Source: Liriodendron chinense
Taxonomy: Eukaryota; Streptophyta; Magnoliopsida; Magnoliales; Magnoliaceae
Assembly (NCBI GenBank): GCA_003013855.2
Contig: ML058507.1
Location: 1,860,001-1,924,000, forward strand
DNA length: 64,000 nucleotides
Reading direction: 5' to 3'
A program made the position numbers and the translations under genes. This document shows positions 1-9,800 of the stretch, piece after piece; the stretch's first letter is position 1, and every line of letters begins with the position of its first letter. The notes beneath the pieces are model-generated. The model searched no databases, was not told where the DNA came from, and saw only the letters and a program-made list of their open reading frames with translations.

Positions 1-1775
1 ACTTTGGAATACAAGCACCCACAGTAGGGCCCATCAAACAAAGAGTCATCAGGATCCCTTACATTTGGGGTTGCACATACAGAATTCCAGTACTGAACAA
101 CTTATAAGGGACAGCATCAGATCCTTTTTCTTATAGAGGACTGCAACTTGGGTTCAGATCAACCTGAATCCGATTGACCCAATCTGAGTTAGGGACAGGT
201 TCAGTCGGTTGTCAAGGTCCTTGGGTTGTGTTTGGGTTGAAAAATGCTAACCCAATTTGAATTTGGGCTTGGTTCAGGTTGAGCAGATTCTGGTCAGGTT
301 CGGAAATAATCAACGTGTATTTGGGTCCAATTGGGACAGGTTGGGTCAGGTTGGGTCGAGCATAGATGACTCCAGGTTGGGTTCGGGCTGGGCACCTCCG
401 GTTGGAATTCAGGTTGGGTCAGGTTGGGGGTGGGGTCCTCTTGAGGTTGGGTTTTCTCAACCCAACCCAACCTAATCCACCCAAGTTGCACCAACATTAA
501 AGAGATTGCTTGGAAACAATAAATAGGAGAGAAAATGGAAACATACTATAAGAGTGAGGAGCCATGAACCAAAACAATCTTATAGTTCGCTTTCTCCTTT
601 TATGGGATTCTGTTCTTTGTTTGCCAAATTTGTTCCTTTCGTTGCAAGATCCTTTCAACCACATGCCAATCCTACTTCGAATCATGCTCCAGACTTCACG
701 GTGGTTATACTTGCTAACACTTTAAAACAGATGCTTCCCCATGCCCACAACCAAATCTGCTGCCACTTCACACTTGGTGCAGTTATTTCCTCCCATCTCT
801 ATAAGTTTAATCCCAAGTATCATAACAGGTGGGCCATTTAGAGATCCACATATCTTAGGATGTGGAGATTGAAAGCCTGATAATCCCATGCTATCAAGCC
901 CAAAAACAAAACCGCCGAAATTGAAGCAGTCCTGAAAATATTAACCTCATATCAAAGTCACCTCCAAAATGGAGAAAAGCAGCATGGAAACATGAAAGTA
1001 GGCATACATGTAAGACAGTTTCTGAAGTTCTCAATAAAGTAATGCAGACTGTTCACCTGGTAGGCCAGACCATGGATGGGGGATGGATCAAATCTCCTGA
1101 TCGACAATGCGAGACATCCCATCCGTGGAACTTTCCCCATCGCGTATGGACCATGGGCTGTACCTTGCTTTCCAAGCACCCATTTGCAGGCCAACTAAAG
1201 GCTAGAATTGTTTAACAGGGGAGGTTTTTGGAGAATCACCCATCCACAGCAAGGGTCCAACATATGAAGTGCAGTCCTCTAATGTGGCTGAAACTTTCAG
1301 AAGTTTGCATTAAGATAAGAAATATGAAATCAGGGCTTAATTAGACTAAGTTATGAAGTTTGCATCAATGGCATTCCTTAACTAACATGGTAAAACATAA
1401 AACAAAATCTCATCACTAGAAATGCAGGAAAAAAAGGAAGAAGATTGGGAACCTGAAACTATAGGCAGAAAATCAATCCTTCCCCCATCATGGTAGGGAA
1501 TGTCTACGAAACAAATTGAAAGAGAATTATGATTAAAACTATTACATCTGATCAATATGCGTCTCCGCAGCAAACCAATCTCTACAAAAGGTCAAAAAGA
1601 AACTTCAGGAAAAGGGGATGAAAGAAATTAGAGCTAAATTGCAGGAAAAGGGGATGCAAGAGATTAGAAGTTCTGAGCACAATAGTATAAAAATGCAATC
1701 TAAAGCACGTTTGGGTACTGGGAATAAAGGATTTGCACACATTTCCAAGCACAAAGTAAATTGGCTGTGCCAAGT
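1..1775. other. Region without a recognised gene
   Basis: No domain, exon pair or RNA gene was recognised in either strand. Short open frames are present but lack family motifs. Bases 252-486 are a degenerate GGTTGGGT-type repeat, listed separately. The remainder is AT-rich plant intergenic sequence with GTGGGCC-like motifs. Confidence 0.6.
252..486. repeat. Degenerate GGTTGGGTCAGG minisatellite
   Basis: Many imperfect copies of GGTTGGGT and GGTCAGGTT follow one another, ending in CAACCCAACCCAACC in the opposite sense. The tract is therefore partly an inverted arrangement of the same word. Frames through it are low-complexity and are not genes. Confidence 0.6.
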
Positions 1776-1827
1776 AGTGCTGTCAATGGGCTGGGCTCAG
1801 GCCGAGCAAAATTAAATTTTGAATAGG
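1776..1827. mobile_element. Left half of a small TIR element split by the gypsy insertion
   Basis: The sequence begins AGTGCTGTCAATGGGCTGGG. Its inverted partner lies 12.4 kb away at about 14281-14302, where the reverse complement reads AGAGCTGTCAACGGGCTGGG. Removing the retrotransposon and one ATAGG copy leaves a compact element of about 130 bp with matching ends. A related sequence is at 34687-34800. This is a nonautonomous MITE-like element whose superfamily is not determined. Confidence 0.55.
1823..1827. repeat. Target-site duplication ATAGG (left)
   Basis: The five bases ATAGG immediately precede the 5' LTR and recur at 14219-14223, immediately after the 3' LTR. Five bp is the normal Ty3/gypsy integration footprint. 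Confidence 0.92.
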
Positions 1828-2500
1828 TGTAACGCCCCGTAAAATCGCCTTCCTTAGTACTCAAACCCATGCTCGAACCCACTAGACACGTATCACCCTC
1901 TAGACGAAAAATTGGCCACACATGACTTAGAGAACTATAGTCTCGTGGTGTCGGGAACTTAGATACGCGCGTAGGAGCTCGTTCCGCCGCCCGTCCTGAG
2001 TCTGTTAGGCCCAAAACTTGTTGAGGACCACCCACGTACTGGGCTTGACACTCGTAGGCGAACGTTACGTAGAAATCGGCACCCGAAATCATAAATTGCA
2101 GTGTCTTGCAGTTGCACATGGGAGTGCAAGTATACTTGCACAATACCTTTAGTGAGTAATCATTACTCAATTCACTTTTCTTGTGTGGGCCCTATGGACC
2201 CTTGCATGGCCATGAAATGTGAACCATGGATTTCAAACATAAACCAGCATATGATCCCCAAACATGAGCCCCGATCGACAACCAGTGACCGTTGAACTGA
2301 TGTCGCTTTAGATCCGGCAATCGCCATGTCCGATCGGTCCCAAATCTTACCCAAACAAGGATCTCAACATGGTAAGGCTATCCAATGGACTGGATTGGCC
2401 CAGAGGGGTCAGGTGGGCCCCACATAATTAAATCAGGGCACAGAATGCCACTTTTATACAACTTAAAAGATTGGGGGCTATATGTCCCAATTCACCAACC

Positions 2501-2508
2501 TTTATAAC
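2501..2508 (+). promoter_or_regulatory. Possible LTR TATA box
   Basis: TTTATAAC sits about 40-80 bp upstream of a GA-rich, leader-like stretch and is the best TATA-like word in this part of the LTR. The same word is at 12204-12211 in the 3' LTR. No transcript evidence is available, so the promoter role is an inference. Confidence 0.3.
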
Positions 2509-2704
2509 CTATTTTTCTCAGCCCATTCTCTCATTTCTAACCTAATTTCTGAGAAAGGGAGTGTGTGGGTGAGAAAAGGGAGGAGTTGTGAGAGAAGGCT
2601 TCTCAAGTGAAGCCCTTGCATGCTACCCTATCCGGACCTAACCGCCTCTACATCCTCAAGCCGGCTTCTCTCGTGATTGGAGATCTTCACGGACGTTTGT
2701 AGCG

Positions 2705-2789
2705 GTAAGTCCATCATAAAATCCCCATCTTCTCTAGCTCCTTACCTAGGTTTTCCCATTTTTCCTGATTTTCCAACACCCCCTTGCAG
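2705..2789 (+). other. Intron-like sequence inside the LTR
   Basis: A perfect plant donor (CG|GTAAGT) at 2705 is followed by a C/T-rich stretch, a CTGAT branch-like word and the acceptor TTGCAG|G ending at 2789. The total length is 85 bp, a normal short plant intron. The identical copy is at 12408-12492. A second perfect GTAAGT donor is at 3143. Splicing here is predicted only. Confidence 0.4.
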
Positions 2790-4519
2790 GATTTTGCTAA
2801 TCCTCCTTCAAACCAAGGTGTGTATCATTTACCTATGTGTTGCCTTGCAACCAATGCCTACAATGGTAGTTGATTCTTTTAATTTCCAAGTTAGGAAGAT
2901 GGATTGTAGCTAGGGAAATTCGTTGCCTAGGGATTTAGATGCTAGGTGTGTGCTAGGGCCATTTGCATGCTCATATCATCCTACACATGTTCTCATTATG
3001 CAAATCTTCTATGCTAAGATGTCTTAGAAAGTATACTAATATGTGATAGCTGAGATTTTAGTTTATATGTTTTGTAACTTGATTATGCATGAGCTGGGGA
3101 ATCGGGAAGTGTTTGGGATGACGGATAGTAGCTTCCGACCCGGTAAGTACAGTAGTTGGGGCGGCCGTACCAGTTCGGCAGCCTCGGGAGCGGGGTGGTC
3201 GACTATGGCGGAAGACGGGGCGATCGACTGTGGTCAAGGACCACGCGGGCAGTATATGCTCAAGGTCGGTCTTCCCTTCACTTCTCCTAGCCGAGGACCC
3301 TGGCCCACCACCGGGTCGGGTGGCAATATATGTACCGAGTGTTTGAATGTATTTCTGTCACTTATGTAGAATCCATGTACCTGCGCACCTTTGATAAGCC
3401 CACTAGAAAGCATACGGCGTACCGATCCCTCAAGACTCATGAGCCGGGAATGGTGGTATGGGCCCTATTCCCGTGCTGTCGGCCTACGCTGGGGTGATGC
3501 CTCCCCGTAGTGTCCGTTGAGCACCGTGGAGTTGACACACCTACTACTCGACTATGGGATAGGGCGATGTACCCTATTCCGCCTGTGTTGGGCGCGTCTG
3601 ACGAGTCGCGGCCAAACCAGGTACCTCGGGGGCTGTGGACCCGAGATAGGATCGAGGGGCTACTGGCTGTGACCTGCGTTCGCCCCGCAGGGAGTCAGGT
3701 GGTCCCAGTCGGCCAAATTGATAGAACGTGGGTGCAGAGGCTTCGCCAATCGGCTGTGTGATGAAATGACTTAATTAACTACTCGGCTAATCATGTATAG
3801 TTAAGCATGGCATACATTGTCTGTGCGGGTGGAGTGGTGGTGCCACCCACTGGCGGCTGTGACAAGCATCGGCGATCGGGCATGCATCTGCATTACATGC
3901 ACTCATCTCACTTAATAACCATGCTTGTGATGCTGTGCTATTCTTTGATTCTGTTATTGGAAAATGAAATTATTATCTATATTGTTTGTATTGGTGAATG
4001 TGTAACCTAAGGAAATGAAACCACTGAGTTGGCCACTCACTCCCCTTTCTGGGGTGGTGGTTTAAACCACCAACCAGATGACCCATGTGACCCAGGTATA
4101 CAGGAGGCGGTCGAAGCGACCGACTACGTAGAACTCGGAGAGGACGCCGACGAGTATCTTCAGTACACAGGCGAACAGGACTATTAGGGTTGTGGCGTCG
4201 GGAGTATTCTTTTGGGGTTTTGCGCCTGTTCGGCATTGTTGTACAGCTTTTTGGGGCAGTATATTCTGAACTTGTTCTAGGGGACCCAATGGGCCCCAAT
4301 ATGAGGGATACAGTCTATGTATTTTTTTTTGACCCATATATGATATACATGTTCCTCATTCTTTTGGAAATGCTTTGCCCATGATTAAGTTGTTTATGCT
4401 TGGTTAAATCTACAATTCTGCAGTTAACTATAATGCACTCATGCATCGCATAATGTGGAGCCCGGGATATCGGGGGCCGAGGGCAACCACGGACCCTGGC
4501 ATCCGGGGTGTCACAAAGT

Positions 4520-4531
4520 TGGTATCAGAGC
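4520..4531 (+). other. Primer-binding site, tRNA-iMet
   Basis: TGGTATCAGAGC lies four bases after the 5' LTR end. It is the classic plant retrotransposon site complementary to the 3' end of initiator methionine tRNA, where minus-strand DNA synthesis starts. Confidence 0.92.
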
Positions 4532-4807
4532 CAAGGCATTAGAAACAACGGGACTATGGGTATGGACTTACCAAAAGAAAGGATATAGGGAGTGGGGACG
4601 AGTAAAGTTTAAGTCTAGGACAAGATTGATCCACTCAATCTTCGTAGGTTGGGTTTAATCATAAACCCCTTGAATTAGAAGGGTACGTGTGTGATGGGTA
4701 AAGCTTAGACGCTAATAAGTGGCCTAAGATAGGATTGTGGTGAAAGGAAGGATACCCAAATGTGGGAAATGGTAGAGGAATTGGACCCACACTTGACTTG
4801 GGGATTT

Positions 4808-5110
4808 TGGTCCAGACCTGTCCGGTACCACCTGACAGTGTCCGGTACCACCGGACCTTACTGCCCTCAATGGTCCAGACCTGTCCGGTACCACCTGACA
4901 GTGTCCGGTACCACCGGACCTCACTGCCCTCAATGGTCCAGACCTGTCCGGTACCACCTGACAGTGTCCGGTACCACCGGACCTTGCTGTCCCAAAATGG
5001 TCCAGACCTGTCCGGTACCACCGGACAGTGTCCGGTACCACCGGACCCAACTGTCCCAATTGTTCCAGGCCTGTCCGGTACCACCGGACAGAGTCCGGTA
5101 CCACCGGACG
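4808..5110 (+). repeat. Five 63-bp tandem repeats, ten short inverted repeats
   Basis: Units start near 4808, 4871, 4934, 4998 and 5061, giving a period of 63-64 bp. Each unit holds two copies of TCCGGT-ACC-ACCGGA, an inverted repeat with a 3-nt loop. In the first three units the upstream copy has one mismatch (ACCTGA). The array lies between the primer site and the extra ORF in the genomic RNA leader. A packaging, dimerisation or translation-control role is conceivable but not shown. Confidence 0.9.
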
Positions 5111-5318
5111 GGCCCACCAAGGCACATGTGGGCTGCTTTAAATTGCTTTTTTCTCTTTCTTTCACTTCACTTCTCTCATTTTCTCTCTTCTTTCTCACTT
5201 CCTACCAAACCCTAGCTCTCAAACTCCCCAAAAACCTCCCCCAATCTTCTAGAAATCTCACCCCATTTCATTTCCAACTTCAAGAACCCATCAATGGCTG
5301 CCTTCCTCTCCACCGTAG

Positions 5319-6395
5319 CTTCTTTTTTTCGCTATCCCCCTCCTCGTTGCTCTCACCGGAAGCAAGAGGGCCGCTACCGGACCTAGCCGAGAAGCTTCCA
5401 AGAAGAAAAAGAGCGACCAAGGGGCGTCTTCCTCAAGCCAATCCTCCGGAAGGTTTGCAAAACGGCCGGTAATCTTCGAACGGCCGGTGGAAGATGAAGT
5501 TTTTGAGAAATATGGGGCTCTCAACGCTTTGAGAGAGAAAGGATGGGGCCCGGTCTTCAAGATCGACGACCCAGCCAGCGAGGGATTAACGCGCCTCTAC
5601 TATTCCAAGATCACAAACCCTAGCTTTGACCCCTTGGGCTTTGACATAGAGGGCGGCGGTCAGGTATATCGCATTGACGCCGAAGTGATCGCGGAGGAGT
5701 TGGGAATCCCGTTGGGGACCGTATATATCGACGAAGACGATAGCAAGCCACACCAGGACAGGTACGATCGGATCCGTACCTTGTGTGGAAAGATGGCTAG
5801 CTGGAGGCCCAACGCGGGCCTGCTGGCTAGTGACATGCGGACGGAGAATCGGGTCCTCCATCAAATTTTCGCCGCAAATGTGTACCCGCGGAAGGGGAAT
5901 ACCACAGAGCTGTCATATTTGATGATAGAAGTTCTCTACCAAGTGACGCGGGGCGAGGACGTGTGCATTCCGACCCTCATACTCAGGAACATTGTAAAGG
6001 CTGCTTCCACACTTCGTGCCAAACCACCGGCCCTTCCGTTTGCTCGCCTCATTTGCCGTTTGGCCCAACGATGCCGAATCGTGGGACCAAGGGGGGATCT
6101 TAAACCGGTCAAGCCGATCGGTATCAATACCCTCCAACGGATGCGGGTGATAAAAGATTCACCGGACGAACCTGATCCGGAGATATTAGAAGAAGAAGAC
6201 GAGGACGAAGGTGAAGACGTTGAGCCGAGGACCGAAGGCGGGGACGACCAACCGCCCATGGATCTTCGGGCCGAGATTATTGATCTCAAACGGAAGGTCG
6301 AGCAAATCGACAATCGGGGCAAGAAGATGCACAGTCTTCTCAAACGGATCCTATGTTGCCTCGAGAAGAACAAGGAGGGCGCACCCCCTCCATAG
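5319..6395 (+). CDS. Extra ORF between primer site and gag; putative plant transposon protein-like
   Basis: The frame is open from 5319 (just after a stop at 5316-5318) to the TGA/TAG-type stop ending at 6395, about 358 codons. It has a basic KKKK stretch near 5400-5411, then a globular region (5487-6110) with a YYSKI...GFDI...ELGIP pattern and an ALPFARLICRL helix. From memory these fit the 'putative plant transposon protein' family (PF20167). A Glu/Asp-rich tract follows at about 6160-6250, then a C-terminal Lys/Leu-rich probable coiled coil. There is no in-frame ATG before 5793; GTG occurs at 5487. An out-of-frame ATG at 5294 precedes a T7 run (5323-5329), so the start may need splicing, frameshifting or non-AUG initiation, or the copy may be frameshifted. 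Function is unknown. Confidence 0.7.
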   Translation, partial: LLFFAIPLLVALTGSKRAATGPSREASKKKKSDQGASSSSQSSGRFAKRPVIFERPVEDEVFEKYGALNALREKGWGPVFKIDDPASEGLTRLYYSKITNPSFDPLGFDIEGGGQVYRIDAEVIAEELGIPLGTVYIDEDDSKPHQDRYDRIRTLCGKMASWRPNAGLLASDMRTENRVLHQIFAANVYPRKGNTTELSYLMIEVLYQVTRGEDVCIPTLILRNIVKAASTLRAKPPALPFARLICRLAQRCRIVGPRGDLKPVKPIGINTLQRMRVIKDSPDEPDPEILEEEDEDEGEDVEPRTEGGDDQPPMDLRAEIIDLKRKVEQIDNRGKKMHSLLKRILCCLEKNKEGAPPP

Positions 6396-6802
6396 GCTTA
6401 GATCTTTCTTTTTCCTTTCCGTCTTTAGTAAATTAATGTATGTGTTAGGGCCTTGGGTGAAGAGTGTTACTTCCCCAAGTAGGCTAAGTATTAGGACCGA
6501 TTTTGGGCCATGATGTGGCCAAGTATGGGGATAGTTGTGGGTGTAGTGGCTGACTTGTAGGCAGTACTTGTGAATGAAATGAAAATTCTAATTATGAATG
6601 CTATGTCTGTCTTGAATCGTGTAAAGTATGATAATTATGTCTTTCTTCCTAAACTGTGTTACGCTTGTATCTATATGTCTATATGATAAATCATGTACGC
6701 TTGTTTGTGCATGTTTGTATGTGCACGCACATGGTAACAGAAATTCATCACCGCTTATTATCATATGGGCCTCCGCTAGGATACTAACGGACGTCCATTG
6801 GC
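6396..6802 (+). other. Spacer between extra ORF and gag, probably noncoding
   Basis: This 407-bp T-rich spacer has no motif-bearing frame. Its 3' end has splice-like signals (listed separately), so it may be the end of an intron that removes the extra ORF from gag mRNA. Confidence 0.5.
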
Positions 6803-6810
6803 ATGTGCAG
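6782..6810 (+). promoter_or_regulatory. Predicted branch point and 3' splice site before gag
   Basis: TACTAAC, the ideal branch-point word, is at 6782-6788, and TGCAG follows with its AG at 6809-6810. The branch A to AG distance is 23 nt. The in-frame gag ATG at 6815 begins four bases after the predicted junction. Possible donors upstream are GTAAGT at 2705 and 3143. Splicing is inferred from sequence only. Confidence 0.4.
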
Positions 6811-9800
6811 CTCAATGTCACATCACTTCGATCGAGTGTATACTCGAACGAATCGGGGTGGGGGACCCGAAGATGCTAACACCCCGCAAGGGGGAAACAA
6901 TGACCCCAGTTCTAGCGGTGAGCGCCCTGAGGTGACGGGGGAATATCCGCTAGGCTCTCACCAAGGGCCATCACTGCCGCCACCTCCCCCCTTGCCGCAG
7001 GCCTTGCAAAATCAAGATGTAATGCAGCAACTGTTGAGTGCGCTGCAACAACAACAACAAACTCTTACCGCACTTATGGGGGTGATTGCCCAGAGTGCGG
7101 GAGGGGTTGCGTCCGCGCCGGTTGCGAGCTCCGATGAGGCTCGAGCGACACTACCTCCCCCTCCTTCGCCAGCTCGACGGATTCAAATTCACCGGGAGGG
7201 CATCTTCGAGCGCTTCCAAAAGATGCGCCCCCCGACCTTCGCCGGAACTCACAACCCGGCAGATGCCGAGCATTGGCTTGATCGCATGGAAGAGATGCTT
7301 GAGCCTTTCCAATGCTCCGAGGCCGAGCAAGTGGCTCTTGTTGCTTACTCGCTTGAAAAAGATGCGAATTTGTGGTGGAGGAGCGTTAAGCGCACGGTCC
7401 CGAGAAACCACGTGTGGACCTGGCAAGACTTTAAGGATCGGTTCTACGAGAAGTATTTCCCGATCACGTACCGACATGCCCAAGAGGCCCTATACTACAA
7501 ACTACAGCAAGGCAATATGAGTGTCGGGGAGTACGAGACCCGATTCTCGGAATTATTGAGGTACGCGCCGACCACGGCCACAGATGAGGGGGCGAAATTA
7601 CGCCACTTTTTGGAGGGACTGCGGCCTGGGATACGCACAAAGATGTGCTGCACCGAGATTACTACTTATGCGGCTGCCTTTGCTAAGGCGCTGGAGTCAG
7701 AACAGGACGCTATCCGACTCTCACGCGCCCGCCTGCAAATCGGTGCGCGAGTGAGGCCGGAAACCTCTACCTTCACAACCCCAAGCAAGAGGGTTCGCAC
7801 AGAACCAACTCCATTGCGCGCCCTGATGCCGCCACCCACCTCAGGTTCCACCCGAACATGTACTTACTGCCTTAAGACAGGGCACACTGAGGGATATTGC
7901 TTTGCCAAGATGAAGGACCACAACATCAAACCCTCCACATCAGCAGGCCGTTCTCCAACGGGCACCAACGTGGCACCTTCTGCACATCCAAAGCCACAAT
8001 TGCAAACTGGGCGAGCTTCGGTTCCCCAAGGTCGGTCACACCCGGCCTCCGTTGCATCTGGGGCTAACCGGGTTCAACAAGCAAGAGTCCACGCGATGAT
8101 TGCCGACGAGCTGGACACCTCGGGTCCAGTTCCTCGAGCTTTTGAAGGTACCGCCTACATACATGATACTCCCGTGTATATACTGGTTGATACTGGAGCT
8201 ACTAACTCCTTCATATCATATTCCCTAGTGAAGCGACTAGGACTGAAGACTACAAATATACCGAAAATCTCGGTGATGACTGCCGTAGGGTCCTTCTCCG
8301 ACTCCACGAAAACCTGCCCCCAATGTACCGTCGTCATTGGTGGGAAGGAAATATGCTTAAATTTAATCGTCGCCAGCATTCGCTATTACGACGTCATCAT
8401 CGGCATGGACTGGCTAACTACCGTAGAAGCCGAGATAGACTGTGGAGCAAGAAACATGACGGTACAACTTCCAGGAGGAGATTGCTTCACGATCCCTATT
8501 CAATTCAGCCACAGGTATCGTGTTCAAATTTATGCCCTGCGCGATGCAGGCTATTTTGATTGTCCGTCCGTGAGCTCAACCCCCGTAGTGCGGGAATTCA
8601 GCGATCTATTTCGCGGAGTACCAGGACTCCCACCCCAACGAGAGGTCGAATTTACGATCGACCTGGTGCCTGGCACAACTCCAATTGCCCTACCAGCCTA
8701 TCGCATGCCCCCGTGTGAAATGGAAGAGCTGAGACGACAGATAGATGACTTGTTGGAGCTCGGGTTCATCCAACCCAGCGTGTCACCGTGGGGAGCCCCG
8801 GTCCTCTTTGTTCGAAAAAAGGACGGAACCCTCCGTTTATGCATAGACTATCGGAAGCTAAATAAGGTGACAGTAAAGAATAAATACCCGTTGCCCAGAA
8901 TCGACGATCTATTTGATCAACTAAAGGGTGCCCATTACTTCTCAAAGATTGACCTGCAGTCAGGGTACCACCAAGTACGGGTCAGAAAGGAGGATGTGTC
9001 AAAAACGGCTTTTAAGACCAGCTTTGGGCACTATGAGTTTCTAGTAATGCCCTTTGGACTCACCAATGCTCCTGCAGTGTTCATGGACTTGATGAATCGT
9101 GTCTTTAGGCCATTCCTGTACCGATATGTTATCGTGTTCATCGACGATATCCTCGTGTACTCTAAGAGCCGAGAAGACCATGAGGAACATCTGCGAGCAG
9201 TCCTAAACGCCCTTAGAGAACACAAACTGTATGCTGCCTATAATAAGTGTGCCTTCTGGAAGGAAGAAGTAAAATTCCTAGGTCACGTAGTTTCAGCTGA
9301 TGGTATCGCCGTAGACTGTGCTAAAGTTGCAGCCGTACAGGACTGGGAACAGCCCAAATCCGCAACGGAAGTTAGGAGCTTTCTTGGACTGGCCGGTTAT
9401 TATCGTCGATTTATCAAGGATTTTTCAAAAATCGCACGGCCACTTACCCAGCTGACCTGTAAAGACGTCAAATACGAGTGGAATGACAAAGCGGAAGTTG
9501 CCTTCCAGGAGCTCAAGGACAAGTTAACATCCGCTCCCGTACTGGCTCTACCCGAACAAGGCGTTAAGTACACAGTTTACACCGATGCGTCTCGGGTTGG
9601 TCTAGGATGCGTCCTAATGCAAAAGGACAGGGTGATTGCATATGCGTCTCGTCAGTTACGAAAGCACGAGGAGAACTATCCCACTCATGATTTGGAATTG
9701 GCTGCCATCATTTTTGCTCTGAAGTTGTGGAGACACTACTTGTACGGGGAAGAATTTGAGCTCTTCTGTGACCATAAGAGTCTAAAATATATATTCACCC

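Larger units (their letters stand above)
1828..4515 (+). repeat. 5' long terminal repeat (2,688 bp)
   Basis: The LTR starts TGTAACGCCCC and ends GGGGTGTCACA, with the canonical TG and CA ends. A TATA-like TTTATAAC at 2501-2508 lies upstream of a GA-rich stretch that could be the 5' untranslated leader. A compact intron-like sequence occupies 2705-2789. None of the short frames in the LTR resembles a protein. Its twin is at 11531-14218. Confidence 0.95.

Noticed and set aside
2101..4384. Several 60-110 codon frames in the LTRs, present in both copies
   Set aside because: They are identical because the LTRs match; none has a recognisable domain and they overlap one another on both strands.
4762..5472. 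A 236-codon plus-strand frame across the leader tandem repeats
   Set aside because: The repeat is open in several frames on both strands and its translation is a simple repeat of the 63-bp unit; the remainder has no family motif and overlaps the better-supported extra ORF in another frame.
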